Below, piece by piece: positions 40,995-49,935 of a stretch of 64,000 bases of DNA (position 1 is its first letter; each line of letters begins with the position of its first letter). Under the pieces are notes generated by a model that had not been told where the DNA came from, searched no databases, and saw only the letters and a program-made list of their open reading frames with translations. A program made the translations under genes and the position numbers. The stretch covers positions 53,717 through 117,716 of the forward strand of contig CAZART010000003.1 of assembly GCA_964487555.1 (NCBI GenBank), given 5' to 3'. The stretch comes from CAZART01 sp964487555 (lineage in GTDB: Bacteria; Bacteroidota; Rhodothermia; Rhodothermales; VXPQ01).

Positions 40995-42004
40995 GACGCT
41001 CCATCTCTCTGCATTGAATCGGCGGTGTACAAGCCCCAGGTCCGTAACTGTACGTCATCGGTCGCAAAACGGTACTTGTAGTCCTCGTCCCCGATGCCGA
41101 AGTCGAACGAATCGGCTCCCTCATCGATCGCTGCCAGAAGCAATTGACGCAGCAGCACTTCACCCGGGGAATGACGAGCTAATTCGACGTCGAACGACGG
41201 TATTCCGTAGAGATACCGTCCCAGATAACAAAGGCCGAAGTGGTAGGCTATCGGCCGTTGATCCCACTGCAAAACGGTAAAGCGCAACCAGCCTGTAGGC
41301 CCCACGTCCTGTGTCAAATTGCGGTAGTAGGTACGCTGCTCCTGATCCTCAAACTGGCTGGGATATGGTGTGGTTGCACGCCGCTCAATGTGCTGCTGAA
41401 AGAATCCATCGAGATGCGGGAGGATCGCTTCGGGCTCGCGGCAGTGCTGCACAACCAGGTTGCCTTCACGCCGAAAGTAGCGTTCGTGCCGCCTCAAACT
41501 CTTCTTGCGGGTGCAATTGCGGGCCGCTTCAGGCTTCCCTGCAATGTCAAGGTACGGGCAGGGTAAAGCACCTTCATCGATGCAGGTGAGTCCGAGCCTG
41601 GCCGCCGCGGCCTGGAGGTGGCCCCCTGTAGAGGATGTATCAGGAATGAAGAAGAATCGATAACCCACAAAGTCGGGTACTTGTGCCCGTGCTGTATTCA
41701 AAAGGGCATCTAGAACTTCCGGGTCTGCCACGTTCCCTACGAAGCCGAGATGATCTTCGGGACAGAGATTGAACACCATCCCACCTTCTGTGAAGAACGG
41801 CGCAATCGCTTGGGTCTGCCCATCTTGCACCGCCACGATTAAGAGCAGTCGGCCTCGACCGAACGCCTTCCACCATGAGCGTTGCCACTGCCAGGTCAGG
41901 TTAACGGCGTTCGTCTCCCCGTTATCCAGCAGTCGCGCCCAGCACTCGGGGTGCAGACTCGATTCATCAAAGCTATCGAATACGTGAGTTGTGATAGAAG
42001 ACAT
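40991..42004 (-). CDS. GNAT/FemAB-like (BioF2/CelD) acyltransferase
   Basis: The ATG at 42002-42004 gives 337 residues; longer starts run into the GT4 gene upstream. A FemAB/GNAT-like pattern is visible: TWQWQRSWWKAFGRGRLLLIVAV, LRRHERYFRREGNLVVQH, and the acyl-CoA-type FTVLQWDQRPIAYHFGLCYLGRYLYGIPSFDVELARHSPGEVLL. It ends with DFGIGDEDYKYRFA, characteristic of BioF2-like acyltransferases found in polysaccharide gene clusters. It would N- or O-acylate a sugar. With the overlapping PIG-L deacetylase, it would form a deacetylate-then-reacylate pair. Confidence 0.85.
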   Translation of the reverse strand: MSSITTHVFDSFDESSLHPECWARLLDNGETNAVNLTWQWQRSWWKAFGRGRLLLIVAVQDGQTQAIAPFFTEGGMVFNLCPEDHLGFVGNVADPEVLDALLNTARAQVPDFVGYRFFFIPDTSSTGGHLQAAAARLGLTCIDEGALPCPYLDIAGKPEAARNCTRKKSLRRHERYFRREGNLVVQHCREPEAILPHLDGFFQQHIERRATTPYPSQFEDQEQRTYYRNLTQDVGPTGWLRFTVLQWDQRPIAYHFGLCYLGRYLYGIPSFDVELARHSPGEVLLRQLLLAAIDEGADSFDFGIGDEDYKYRFATDDVQLRTWGLYTADSMQRDGAS

Positions 42005-42011
42005 AAGCTGC

Positions 42012-43205
42012 CTAAGATGCGTCCGCATAATTCTGGGCGGCGATCGCTCCGTAAAATGACTCGAGGCGCCGGAGGCAAATGGTTGTGTCCGCCTCACGTT
42101 CAACGTACTGACGAGCGTGGCGGCCCATGAGCGTTCCGGCGTCGGTATTGACAAGCAGTCGACGCAGTGCCGTGGTCAGCGCATCCACATTTTCCGGCGG
42201 CACGAGCAAGCCGTTTTCTTCAGAATGGATGATCTCTTCGACCCCCGAGCCCTTACACGCGACGACGGGCAGTCCGCATGCCATGGCTTCCAGGCACGCA
42301 AATCCAGGCCCCCCCTCATAGCGTGACGGAGCGGCGAAGACGTTCGCATCCGCCAGCTTCGCCGGCAGCGCCTCGCGCGAGACGTAGCCCGTAAGTTCTA
42401 GAAGCTCGGGCCGCCCGGCGTCTGCCGCCCGCTCGCGAAGTGCGCGAATTACATCCCCCTCTCCCGGTCCGATCATCCGCAGGCGAAGGCTCGGCAGATC
42501 GAAGGCCAGCTCCAGTGCCGCTTCGAGCAGCTCACCGACGCCCTTGTTCCAAACGAGCTTGCCGACAGAGACGATGGTGGGCCGGTCTGTAGTGCGCACG
42601 TCCGGGGGGCGAAAGTGGGCCGTGTCAACGCCTGTGTGCAGCACAGGCACGTCGGTGGCCTCAAGACCGTAGTGGCGTGCACACCAATCCGCCGAGCACC
42701 CGCTGGAAGAGAAAACAGCGTCGGCCAGGCGCAGGCATGCCGCCTCCATCACCGTACCGGTTCGGTATAGCTCCGAATCCATCTCCGGCCAGCCGATGGT
42801 ATTCGCCAACATCACAAGCGGGCCGTGCAGATGGATTACGGTTGGAATACGGTGCCAGGGAGTTCGATTGAGAAGGTGAACGTAACCCTCCGCCCCATAT
42901 TCGGGGAAATCGACAAGATCGAGCGGCGCCTCCACATGGAGCTCAGCGACCGTAGCGGCCACTTCCGCACTGTAGGTCACCCATCGCGCCACCTCCGTGT
43001 TCATCGGCACGTCTGGGCCGGGGATACGCATGACGTGTACGGCGCCGTCACGGTATCGATGCATGGCATCGTCCGTGCTGTGCGATACGACCTGGACATC
43101 GTGGCCTAATGAAGCGAGACCGTGAGCTTTCGCATACGTCTGCGTTCCGATGCCGCCGTGTCCCGTTTCGGGGGGATATTCCTGAGAAACTAATGCGATT
43201 CTCAT
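42012..43205 (-). CDS. GT4 family glycosyltransferase
   Basis: The ATG at 43203-43205 begins MRIALVSQEYPPETGHGGIGTQTY, a typical GT4 start; the product is 397 residues. The C-terminal GT-B domain shows VSVGKLVWNKGVGELLEA, LRMIGPGEGD, FAAPSRYEGGPGFACLEAMACGLPVVACKGSGVEEII and NGLLVPPENVDAL, including the family's EGGP-E donor-binding acidic pair. It transfers a sugar with retention of configuration. Spacing is 7 bp to the kinase upstream and 7 bp to the GNAT gene downstream. Nucleotide-sugar donor and acceptor are not predictable. Confidence 0.95.
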   Translation of the reverse strand: MRIALVSQEYPPETGHGGIGTQTYAKAHGLASLGHDVQVVSHSTDDAMHRYRDGAVHVMRIPGPDVPMNTEVARWVTYSAEVAATVAELHVEAPLDLVDFPEYGAEGYVHLLNRTPWHRIPTVIHLHGPLVMLANTIGWPEMDSELYRTGTVMEAACLRLADAVFSSSGCSADWCARHYGLEATDVPVLHTGVDTAHFRPPDVRTTDRPTIVSVGKLVWNKGVGELLEAALELAFDLPSLRLRMIGPGEGDVIRALRERAADAGRPELLELTGYVSREALPAKLADANVFAAPSRYEGGPGFACLEAMACGLPVVACKGSGVEEIIHSEENGLLVPPENVDALTTALRRLLVNTDAGTLMGRHARQYVEREADTTICLRRLESFYGAIAAQNYADAS

Positions 43206-43212
43206 CACGCTC

Positions 43213-44232
43213 TCATGCCAGTTCAGCAAATTGCCGCGCGAGGCCAAGACGGTGCGAATAGGATCTCAAACTCGCTACGGTTCCATCCACCCAGTCGGAG
43301 TGCAGGCCGCTGGACGTAGCCTGTATCCAGGCCAGGTACCTGAATATGATTCCGATGTGAACAAGCCGATCCGCGCTGGGGCGGTCCAGCGACGACCACA
43401 TGGGCCGTACCTCCTGTCGGTACGTTTCGATGTCGATCCCGCCGAAATCGGCGATCGTCTGATCCAAGCCACCGAGATCTTCGACGGGCACTCCCCAGCC
43501 GGCCCTTTCCCAGTCGATGGCATACAACACGCCTGCATCCTTTTCCAAACGTACCTTCACATTCTTGGAAATAAAGTCGCCGTGTACGAGGCATTTAGGT
43601 GCGGTTGCGCAGAAGGCTTCGATCTCACTCCACCGAGCTTCAAGCGCATCACAGTGCTCGACAATCCTTTCAAGCACAACGTCGTCTTCACGGCACAATG
43701 CGGCATTGCCTACGTTTCTTTCGATCTTTTTCCGCCCGAGACGCAAATCGGACAGATGCCGATCGAGCGCTAGCACTGGCAATCGATCCACCCCTGCCAG
43801 CCCTGTGCTTGCCATGTGAACGGTCGCTAGCCATTTCGCGGCGAGGCAACGATGATCCAGTTGTTCTTCATCGAATCGGGATCCCCTGATCTCCTCGAGG
43901 AAAATCCAGGCCTGATCATCGGACTCGTCTACCGTTCCATAGCAGTAGACGGAACGCAGCGGTAATTGCGGAAGCATCTCGCGATAGACGAGCGCCTCGG
44001 TGTGGACGCTGGATCGCTTCGATAGCTTGCCAATGATCGACTCGCCGTCTCTACCTGCACCTGAGAGGCGGTAGACGGTAGACTTTTGACCAGGCACCTT
44101 GCCCTTATTCGTCCTCAACACGTCCACCTGATCCGGCATAGACGAATGAGGCTCCAGCTTGCACCAGGCGGCGACCGCAGGATGCTCCTCCGAGCCTATC
44201 GTATCGGATAGAAAAAGAAATCTATCTCCCAT
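43213..44232 (-). CDS. Aminoglycoside-phosphotransferase-fold kinase (third copy)
   Basis: This 339-residue protein has the APH kinase core: KLSKRSSVHTEALVYREML, CLVHGDFISKNVKV (Brenner-like loop with catalytic Asp), and YAIDWERAGWGVP (metal-binding Asp). It is most similar to the kinase at 45241-46281, sharing the HGDF-(I/V)-(S/T)-KN block and the LPLRSVYCYGTVDESDDQAW/LPALRCLGTLEDCEG pattern. It should phosphorylate a small alcohol or sugar. Three kinases in one cluster suggest repeated phosphorylation steps, or protection from a toxic product. It is co-transcribed with neighbours (7 bp downstream). Confidence 0.88.
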   Translation of the reverse strand: MGDRFLFLSDTIGSEEHPAVAAWCKLEPHSSMPDQVDVLRTNKGKVPGQKSTVYRLSGAGRDGESIIGKLSKRSSVHTEALVYREMLPQLPLRSVYCYGTVDESDDQAWIFLEEIRGSRFDEEQLDHRCLAAKWLATVHMASTGLAGVDRLPVLALDRHLSDLRLGRKKIERNVGNAALCREDDVVLERIVEHCDALEARWSEIEAFCATAPKCLVHGDFISKNVKVRLEKDAGVLYAIDWERAGWGVPVEDLGGLDQTIADFGGIDIETYRQEVRPMWSSLDRPSADRLVHIGIIFRYLAWIQATSSGLHSDWVDGTVASLRSYSHRLGLARQFAELA

Positions 44233-44264
44233 CTGTCACTTATCTGAAAACGTACAGTCTGCGA

Positions 44265-45239
44265 TCAGGTCCGCTGTTTTATCTGAGTATCGATGTATTC
44301 AAGACGTCTCCACAGGTCGCGAAAACGGGGCCCCTTGCGGCTGATCCAATCAGATCGATTGCCCAACCAGCGCAAGTGCCAGTAAAGGCGCGCAGCCTCC
44401 AACACAGTACCGAAGTCCGCCGGAGCGCCATCAGGCCATCGATTACGCTGGTACGCACGTATGCATGCAAGCACAATATCCTCAGGCCATTCGTCAGTCA
44501 GGCTCACGAGATCGATTGTACCTGTCGCGATGGCGGCCGATTCCCAGTCCACCGGGAAGATCGATCCATCGTAGCACAGGATGTTCTTCGGGTAGAATTC
44601 GCCGTGGATAACCACGGGCTCCACGGACAGAAGAGGGTCCAACAACTCGGATTTTTCAGGCAGCCCATCCAGCCACGGGAAGTGGTCGATCAGCGGGGTG
44701 GCAAATGCCGCTGCCCGACGAACCCAGCTGACATAGTATTCGGCATCGTACACCTTGAGAAAAGTCTGACTCGTCGTCAGGCCCGATGCCGGAAGCGCGG
44801 CGTGGAACCGCCCGAGCCATCCGGCTGCGGCCGGCAGAAAATCGGGCATCCGGTTTAAGGTTTCGCTGCCCGCCAGGTACTCCAGGACGAGCCAGGTACA
44901 GCCGCTCTCTTCGTCCACGTACGTCCCATAGGAAAAGGCCGACGGGAGGGAGATGGACCGCAATAGATGCCGATACACTCTGCCTTCATAAGCTACGCCG
45001 GTGCGGTGCCCGACGTTCTCAGTGGCGTTCGGAATTCCATATTTAATAAGAAGCTGTTCCTCGTCCGTATCTCCGATCCTGCACGTCACGACTTCGCTGG
45101 GATGGGTGCTCGCAAACTCACTCGTTTGTCTGTCGAGAATCGTAATCGGTCCCTCCCACGCATCCGTCGCACTCAGCGCCGCTTTCATACCGGCTATTAA
45201 CTTCCGCCGGCTCGGCAATTTCGAACGAATCTCCGCCAT
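44265..45239 (-). CDS. Aminoglycoside-phosphotransferase-fold kinase (second copy)
   Basis: This 324-residue protein is a more divergent APH-like kinase. The nucleotide-binding half includes EQLLIKYGIPNATENVGHRTGVAYEGRVYRHLL; the catalytic loop is VVIHGEFYPKNILCYDG, with Glu where most family members have Asp. FPVDWESAAIATGTIDLVSL is the metal-binding DFD-like segment. Substitution of the catalytic Asp (HGE for HGD) is unusual but known in parts of the family, so activity is uncertain. It is separated by 1 bp from the next kinase gene upstream. Confidence 0.85.
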   Translation of the reverse strand: MAEIRSKLPSRRKLIAGMKAALSATDAWEGPITILDRQTSEFASTHPSEVVTCRIGDTDEEQLLIKYGIPNATENVGHRTGVAYEGRVYRHLLRSISLPSAFSYGTYVDEESGCTWLVLEYLAGSETLNRMPDFLPAAAGWLGRFHAALPASGLTTSQTFLKVYDAEYYVSWVRRAAAFATPLIDHFPWLDGLPEKSELLDPLLSVEPVVIHGEFYPKNILCYDGSIFPVDWESAAIATGTIDLVSLTDEWPEDIVLACIRAYQRNRWPDGAPADFGTVLEAARLYWHLRWLGNRSDWISRKGPRFRDLWRRLEYIDTQIKQRT

Positions 45240-45240
45240 A

Positions 45241-46281
45241 CTAATAGACTCCCACCCATCCGGCCAATCGCCGAGAATAAATCCTCATTCTGCGCATGGC
45301 CCGCTCCACCCACGGATATGCTAGCCCTTCCGCCTCCCATTCAATGGCTACAATACACCGAAGCAGTGTTCCCACTTTGGCTAGATCGACAATCATCGGA
45401 AAATCTACATCGGGCCAATGATGCCGCACAACCGACCAGTACGCCTTGAGAAAATCAAGACTGGCATCATTGAGGGAAGCACCGAACGCGGTGTCAGGAG
45501 CGGCCCAGTCGGTGGATTGGCTGTCGAAAACCAGGGCACCGATGTCCACAGCCGGCACGGTACACGCACTCGTCGACCAGTCGAATACAAGGACTTCCGT
45601 TTCGTCATGCATCCTGAGGCGCATATTCTTCGTGACGAAATCGCCATGAACAAGTGTGCACGGGACTTTTGCGCAATACTCCTCCACGGTGTCCCAACCC
45701 CGCAAGATCTTTTCTGTCTGAAGAAGAATCGTCCGGAGGAGAACAACGTCTTCTTTCTCCAGCGCCGTATTGGTGAGGTGACGCCCGATTTTCTCGGTCC
45801 CTGATTGCAAGCTTGAACGGTAGCGCCGTGGGCCGTGTTCGGGTAAGCGATATCTCTCGGGTGCGTCCGCCGCAGACGTGTGCAAGAGGCCTAACCACTT
45901 CCCGACTTGCGCTGCCTCTCTGTCCAAACGCGGCAACCGGGAGCCCGCGTCCTCAAGAAACAGCCAGGAAAATGGCCCTTCACAATCCTCCAGAGTACCA
46001 AGACAGCGCAACGCAGGAAGCGACAGTCGCGGAAGAATGCCATCATAGAGTAAACGCTCCTTTTTCGCAGTAACGTGCCGGCATTTCTTGGCGACTATGG
46101 CCTCGGGTGCATCCATGAAGACGAGCCGGTATACGGCCGGCGTCGTCAGCCGCTTATTCCCTCTTCCTTCTTCAATCACTTCGACGTGCCTGACCTCGTC
46201 TCCACCTCGTGTTGCCTGCTTCCAGGCCAGCGTGGCTGGATGGTCGGACGAATTCGAAAGCACTTTTTCTTCAAGCATCAT
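45241..46281 (-). CDS. Aminoglycoside-phosphotransferase-fold kinase (first copy)
   Basis: I choose the ATG at 46279-46281 because GAGG lies 6 bp upstream (GAAGAGGACGCTATG); 346 residues result. A longer start at 46341 overlaps the ABC gene. Motifs: VAKKCRHVTAKKERLLYDGIL, CTLVHGDFVTKNMRLRMHDETEVLVFDWSTSACTVPAVDIG. It retains the catalytic HGD and the DWS metal-binding segment. The similar gene at 43213-44232 is the closest relative in the window. It follows the ABC exporter pair, an arrangement that suggests either biosynthesis or self-protection. Confidence 0.88.
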   Translation of the reverse strand: MMLEEKVLSNSSDHPATLAWKQATRGGDEVRHVEVIEEGRGNKRLTTPAVYRLVFMDAPEAIVAKKCRHVTAKKERLLYDGILPRLSLPALRCLGTLEDCEGPFSWLFLEDAGSRLPRLDREAAQVGKWLGLLHTSAADAPERYRLPEHGPRRYRSSLQSGTEKIGRHLTNTALEKEDVVLLRTILLQTEKILRGWDTVEEYCAKVPCTLVHGDFVTKNMRLRMHDETEVLVFDWSTSACTVPAVDIGALVFDSQSTDWAAPDTAFGASLNDASLDFLKAYWSVVRHHWPDVDFPMIVDLAKVGTLLRCIVAIEWEAEGLAYPWVERAMRRMRIYSRRLAGWVGVY

Positions 46282-46327
46282 AGCGTCCTCTTCAGCATGA
46301 CCTGCAAGTCGAAAGAAGAGCAGGCAC

Positions 46328-48133
46328 TCATTGAACCACATCCATCTCCCACGCGGCGAGCTCGAATTTCAATTCGTGGAGACCGTGATACAAACCGTCG
46401 GCACCGGCAATCTCCTCATGAGTCCACGAGCGTTGGATGCGTCCCCCGGTGAGTAATAGGATGCGGTCTGCACGCTGCACCGTCGTCAACCGGTGCGCGA
46501 TGACGATCACGGTCCGCCGCTCCATCAGTCGGTCGAGCGCCTCCATCAAACTGGCCTCGGTCGTCGCATCCAGGGCGCTGGTGGGCTCATCCAGTACCAC
46601 GATCGGCGCATCCTTCAAGAGCGCACGTGCGATCGCCACGCGCTGACGCTGACCGCCCGAAAGTGTAGCGCCTCGCTCCCCGAGCACCGTCTCGTATCCC
46701 TCGGGCAGATCGGCGATGAACTCCGCCGCATTGGCCGCTTCGGCCGCGGCTTCGATCTCCGCTCGCGTAGCGCCCGGACGACCATACGTGATATTCTCGG
46801 CTACCGAAAGCGGCAAAAGGAACGGCTCCTGAAGGACGAGCGAAATTTGGCTGCGCAAGCTCTCCAGTTGAAGCCCGCGCACATCGTGCCCATCGACGGA
46901 GACGATTCCGTGCCACGGATCGAAAAAGCGAAAGAGGAGCGAGATCAGCGTCGACTTGCCTGCGCCGGTGCGACCCACAAGCGCCACGGTTTCTCCAGGC
47001 TCGATCTCGAGCGAAACGTCAGATAGAACGGGCTCGCCCGGCCTGTAGCCGAACGTAACCGATTCCAAATGTATGTGGCCACGAGAGGGAGCAGGAAGCG
47101 CGTAGGCGGTGGGCGCCTCGCGGACTTCATCCTCCTCATCGAGAACCTCCAGGACGCGCCGCGCACCTGCCGACGCTGATGCGACACTGTCCGAAAGTCC
47201 GGCGAGTGATTCCATCGGCGCATAGAGCGAGGTTAGATACGACAGGAATACGAGCAGGCTCCCCACGCTTAGTGTTCCATTCAAAACGTGAATGCCTCCG
47301 ACAATCATTATCGCGACCGTTCCCATGGCAGTTACGGCGCCCTTACTGATCGAGAATTGCATTCCGGAAGCGAGCGCACGCAGAGATGACCGGACGGTTC
47401 GCTGGGTTTGGGCACGAAAACGTTCGACCTCATACGTTTCCCGCGTGAACGCCTTTACGGCGGGTAATGCCGTCAGCGTCTGTTCCGCGGTGGCGACCAG
47501 CTCACTTTCGGCCTGGTTCTGCTCGTAGTAGCGCCCCCGCATGACCTCTGAAAACATTTTTATGACGAGAAGTAGGGGTGGCGCCGCCACAAGAGCCACG
47601 ACCGCCAGGAATGCATCCAACTGCCACATGATGACGAACATCACGGCAAGCGTTGCCAGCGATGTTAATAGAGTCAGTGAGATGCTGACTACGAGCTTTC
47701 TCACGGATTCGGTGTCCTTGGTAATCCGTCTCACCAGATCCCCCGTGCGCTGCCGTCCGTGAAACCGCAGCGAGAGACGCTGGAGGCGTTCAAACAGGTC
47801 GCTACCCAGATCGAACATCATAAGGCCTCCCACCCCGCTGACCACGTACCCTCGCATCATGTGCGCCGCTCGTTTCGCGACGAATAGCATGACGGACGCC
47901 CCCGCGAGCCAGAGAAGCAACCCCGGATCCGAGGACGCGCCCGGAAGTTGTGGAAGCCACGACATTGCGTCAGGCAGACGGTCGCCTTTCAGCACATTAT
48001 CGACGATGAACTTCAGCGGCCAGGGAAGCAGCGCTTCGAGCCCAACGCCCACCAGAACCAACAAAAGCACGACCGCGAGGCGACCCTTGTATGGTCGACC
48101 ATATTGAAACCACCGCACCCACCATCTATTCAT
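46328..48133 (-). CDS. ABC exporter half-transporter (membrane plus ATPase domains)
   Basis: This 601-residue type IV exporter half has six transmembrane helices in residues of about 15-320 (such as GRLAVVLLLVLVGVGLEALL). An ATPase domain follows: Walker A VGRTGAGKST, Q-loop VLQEPFLLPL, signature ATLSGGQRQRVAIARALL, Walker B VVLDEPTSALD and the switch His in IAHRLTT. It overlaps the gene upstream by four bases. It probably pairs with that gene's product as a heterodimer to export the cluster product. The ATPase domain is about 90% identical to the partner's, whereas the membrane domains differ strongly. Confidence 0.96.
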   Translation of the reverse strand: MNRWWVRWFQYGRPYKGRLAVVLLLVLVGVGLEALLPWPLKFIVDNVLKGDRLPDAMSWLPQLPGASSDPGLLLWLAGASVMLFVAKRAAHMMRGYVVSGVGGLMMFDLGSDLFERLQRLSLRFHGRQRTGDLVRRITKDTESVRKLVVSISLTLLTSLATLAVMFVIMWQLDAFLAVVALVAAPPLLLVIKMFSEVMRGRYYEQNQAESELVATAEQTLTALPAVKAFTRETYEVERFRAQTQRTVRSSLRALASGMQFSISKGAVTAMGTVAIMIVGGIHVLNGTLSVGSLLVFLSYLTSLYAPMESLAGLSDSVASASAGARRVLEVLDEEDEVREAPTAYALPAPSRGHIHLESVTFGYRPGEPVLSDVSLEIEPGETVALVGRTGAGKSTLISLLFRFFDPWHGIVSVDGHDVRGLQLESLRSQISLVLQEPFLLPLSVAENITYGRPGATRAEIEAAAEAANAAEFIADLPEGYETVLGERGATLSGGQRQRVAIARALLKDAPIVVLDEPTSALDATTEASLMEALDRLMERRTVIVIAHRLTTVQRADRILLLTGGRIQRSWTHEEIAGADGLYHGLHELKFELAAWEMDVVQ

Positions 48134-49932
48134 GACATCACCTCCTCCATGTCGACAGCGCCGAAGTGATGGGCATAAAATTTATAGTAGGAGCCACCGG
48201 CGCAGAGCAGATCTGCATGGCTGCCGGTCTCTGCGATGCGCCCGCTTTTTAGGAAGAGGATACGGTCGGCGCGCTGTACCGTCGTAAACCGATGAGCGAT
48301 CACCACCACCGTCCGCCGCTCCATCAGTCGATCGAGCGCCTCCATCAAACCGGCCTCGGTCGTCGCATCGAGGGCACTGGTGGGCTCGTCGAGCACCACA
48401 ATAGGCGCATCCTTTAAGAGCGCGCGCGCGATCGCAAGGCGCTGGCGCTGACCGCCTGACAGCGTGGCACCTCGCTCCCCGAGCACGGTCTCGTATCCTT
48501 CGGGCATCCCGGCGATAAACTCCGCCGCATTCGCCGCCTCGGCCGCGGCTTCGATTTCCGCTCGCGTGGCGCCCGGCCTACCATAGGCGATATTCTCGGC
48601 CACCGACAACGGCAAAAGGAACGGTTCCTGAAGGACGAGCGCGATTTGGCTGCGCAGGCTCTCCAGCTGCAGTCCTCGCACATCGTGCCCGTCGATGTAG
48701 ACGCTTCCTTGCCACGGATCGAAAAAGCGAAAGAGGAGCGAAATGAGCGTCGACTTGCCGGCGCCAGTGGGGCCCACCAGCGCAACGGTTTCTTCGGGCT
48801 CAATCTGAAGTGATACGTCCCATAGGACGGGCTCCCCCAGCCTGTAACCGAACGTGAGCGATTCGAGACGGATGTCACCGCGCGCAGGCGCCGGCAGCGC
48901 ATAAGCGGAGGGTGCGACGGGGACTTCATCCTCTGCCTCTATAACCTCAAAAACCCGATCGATCTTCGCTTCGGCATATTTTAGCTCCCCATAGAGTCCG
49001 AAAAGACTGCGAAATGCACTTTGAATGGAGTCTACGTACGCTAAGAATACGAGCAAGCTGCCTATGGTCAGCGCTCCCGAAAGAACTTGCAGGCTGCCTA
49101 CATAGAGAATCACCACGCGGCCGAGTGTAGTAACCAGTCCGTTTGCAAGCTGGTTCGCTTCTTTGAGCACATTCCCCTCCTGCGCGTAACCGACGAACTG
49201 TCTGGCGAGCTCGTCGAATCGCCGGCGATTGCGTCCTTCTGTTCCAAAGGCCTGGACGACGGGAATCGCGGTCAACGTCTGATGGACAAAGCTTACAAGC
49301 CTGGCCTCTCCCTGTCGGTATCGCAGCGACTGCCGCTTCAAGCGGCCGCCAAAGTACAACGCTAATCCACCGAGCACAGGTGCCACGACGAAGGAGAGCA
49401 TCGTGAGATGCGGATTGAGACGCCAGGCCAGCACTCCGATGCTCACCAGCGTGAAAACCTGCTGAAGAGGCGAGACGAGCAGGTTGGAGACGACCTTATA
49501 TACACAGTAGGAGTCACTCGTGAGACGACTGAGTAAGTCTCCGACGAACGACCTCTTATGGTACGTTAGCGAGAGGTGCAAGAGTCTACGATAGAGATCC
49601 GCCGACAGATCGTAGACCATTCGTTCTCCAACGGCGCTCCAGAACCAGGTTAGCCCGTTACTGACGGCGCTTCTTAGGAAGAAAAGGCCGAGACCCGCCG
49701 CGGCTGCGACCATCACCAGTACCAGCGGTGTAGGATCGATCCCCAGCCCCATTAGGGGGTCAGCTAGCCAGCCGGGAGTAGCGGCGTCACCGAGCGCATA
49801 GTCGACAAGCAGTTTGAGAGGCCACGGCTGCAGCGCTGTGGCGGCGGAGGAAACAACGGTGAGCGCGACAATGACCACCAGCCCGGGCCAACGACGCCAG
49901 GCGTATCGAAACAGCTGTCGATATCGATGCAT
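48130..49932 (-). CDS. ABC exporter half-transporter (partner of the next gene)
   Basis: This 600-residue half-exporter has N-terminal transmembrane helices (WPGLVVIVALTVVSSAATALQPWPLKLLVDYALG) and a complete ATPase domain: VGPTGAGKST, ATLSGGQRQRLAIARALL, VVLDEPTSALD and IAHRFTT. All catalytic motifs are intact, so both halves may hydrolyse ATP. It starts 3 bp after the GH-GT2 gene stops. The substrate may be a lipid-linked glycan or glycosylated secondary metabolite; this is inferred from the operon. Confidence 0.96.
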   Translation of the reverse strand: MHRYRQLFRYAWRRWPGLVVIVALTVVSSAATALQPWPLKLLVDYALGDAATPGWLADPLMGLGIDPTPLVLVMVAAAAGLGLFFLRSAVSNGLTWFWSAVGERMVYDLSADLYRRLLHLSLTYHKRSFVGDLLSRLTSDSYCVYKVVSNLLVSPLQQVFTLVSIGVLAWRLNPHLTMLSFVVAPVLGGLALYFGGRLKRQSLRYRQGEARLVSFVHQTLTAIPVVQAFGTEGRNRRRFDELARQFVGYAQEGNVLKEANQLANGLVTTLGRVVILYVGSLQVLSGALTIGSLLVFLAYVDSIQSAFRSLFGLYGELKYAEAKIDRVFEVIEAEDEVPVAPSAYALPAPARGDIRLESLTFGYRLGEPVLWDVSLQIEPEETVALVGPTGAGKSTLISLLFRFFDPWQGSVYIDGHDVRGLQLESLRSQIALVLQEPFLLPLSVAENIAYGRPGATRAEIEAAAEAANAAEFIAGMPEGYETVLGERGATLSGGQRQRLAIARALLKDAPIVVLDEPTSALDATTEAGLMEALDRLMERRTVVVIAHRFTTVQRADRILFLKSGRIAETGSHADLLCAGGSYYKFYAHHFGAVDMEEVMS

Positions 49933-49935
49933 GGG

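Noticed and set aside
46328..49932. The two ABC genes as an insertion-mediated duplication
   Set aside because: No direct repeats or transposase flank them, and the membrane domains are too different for a recent copy.
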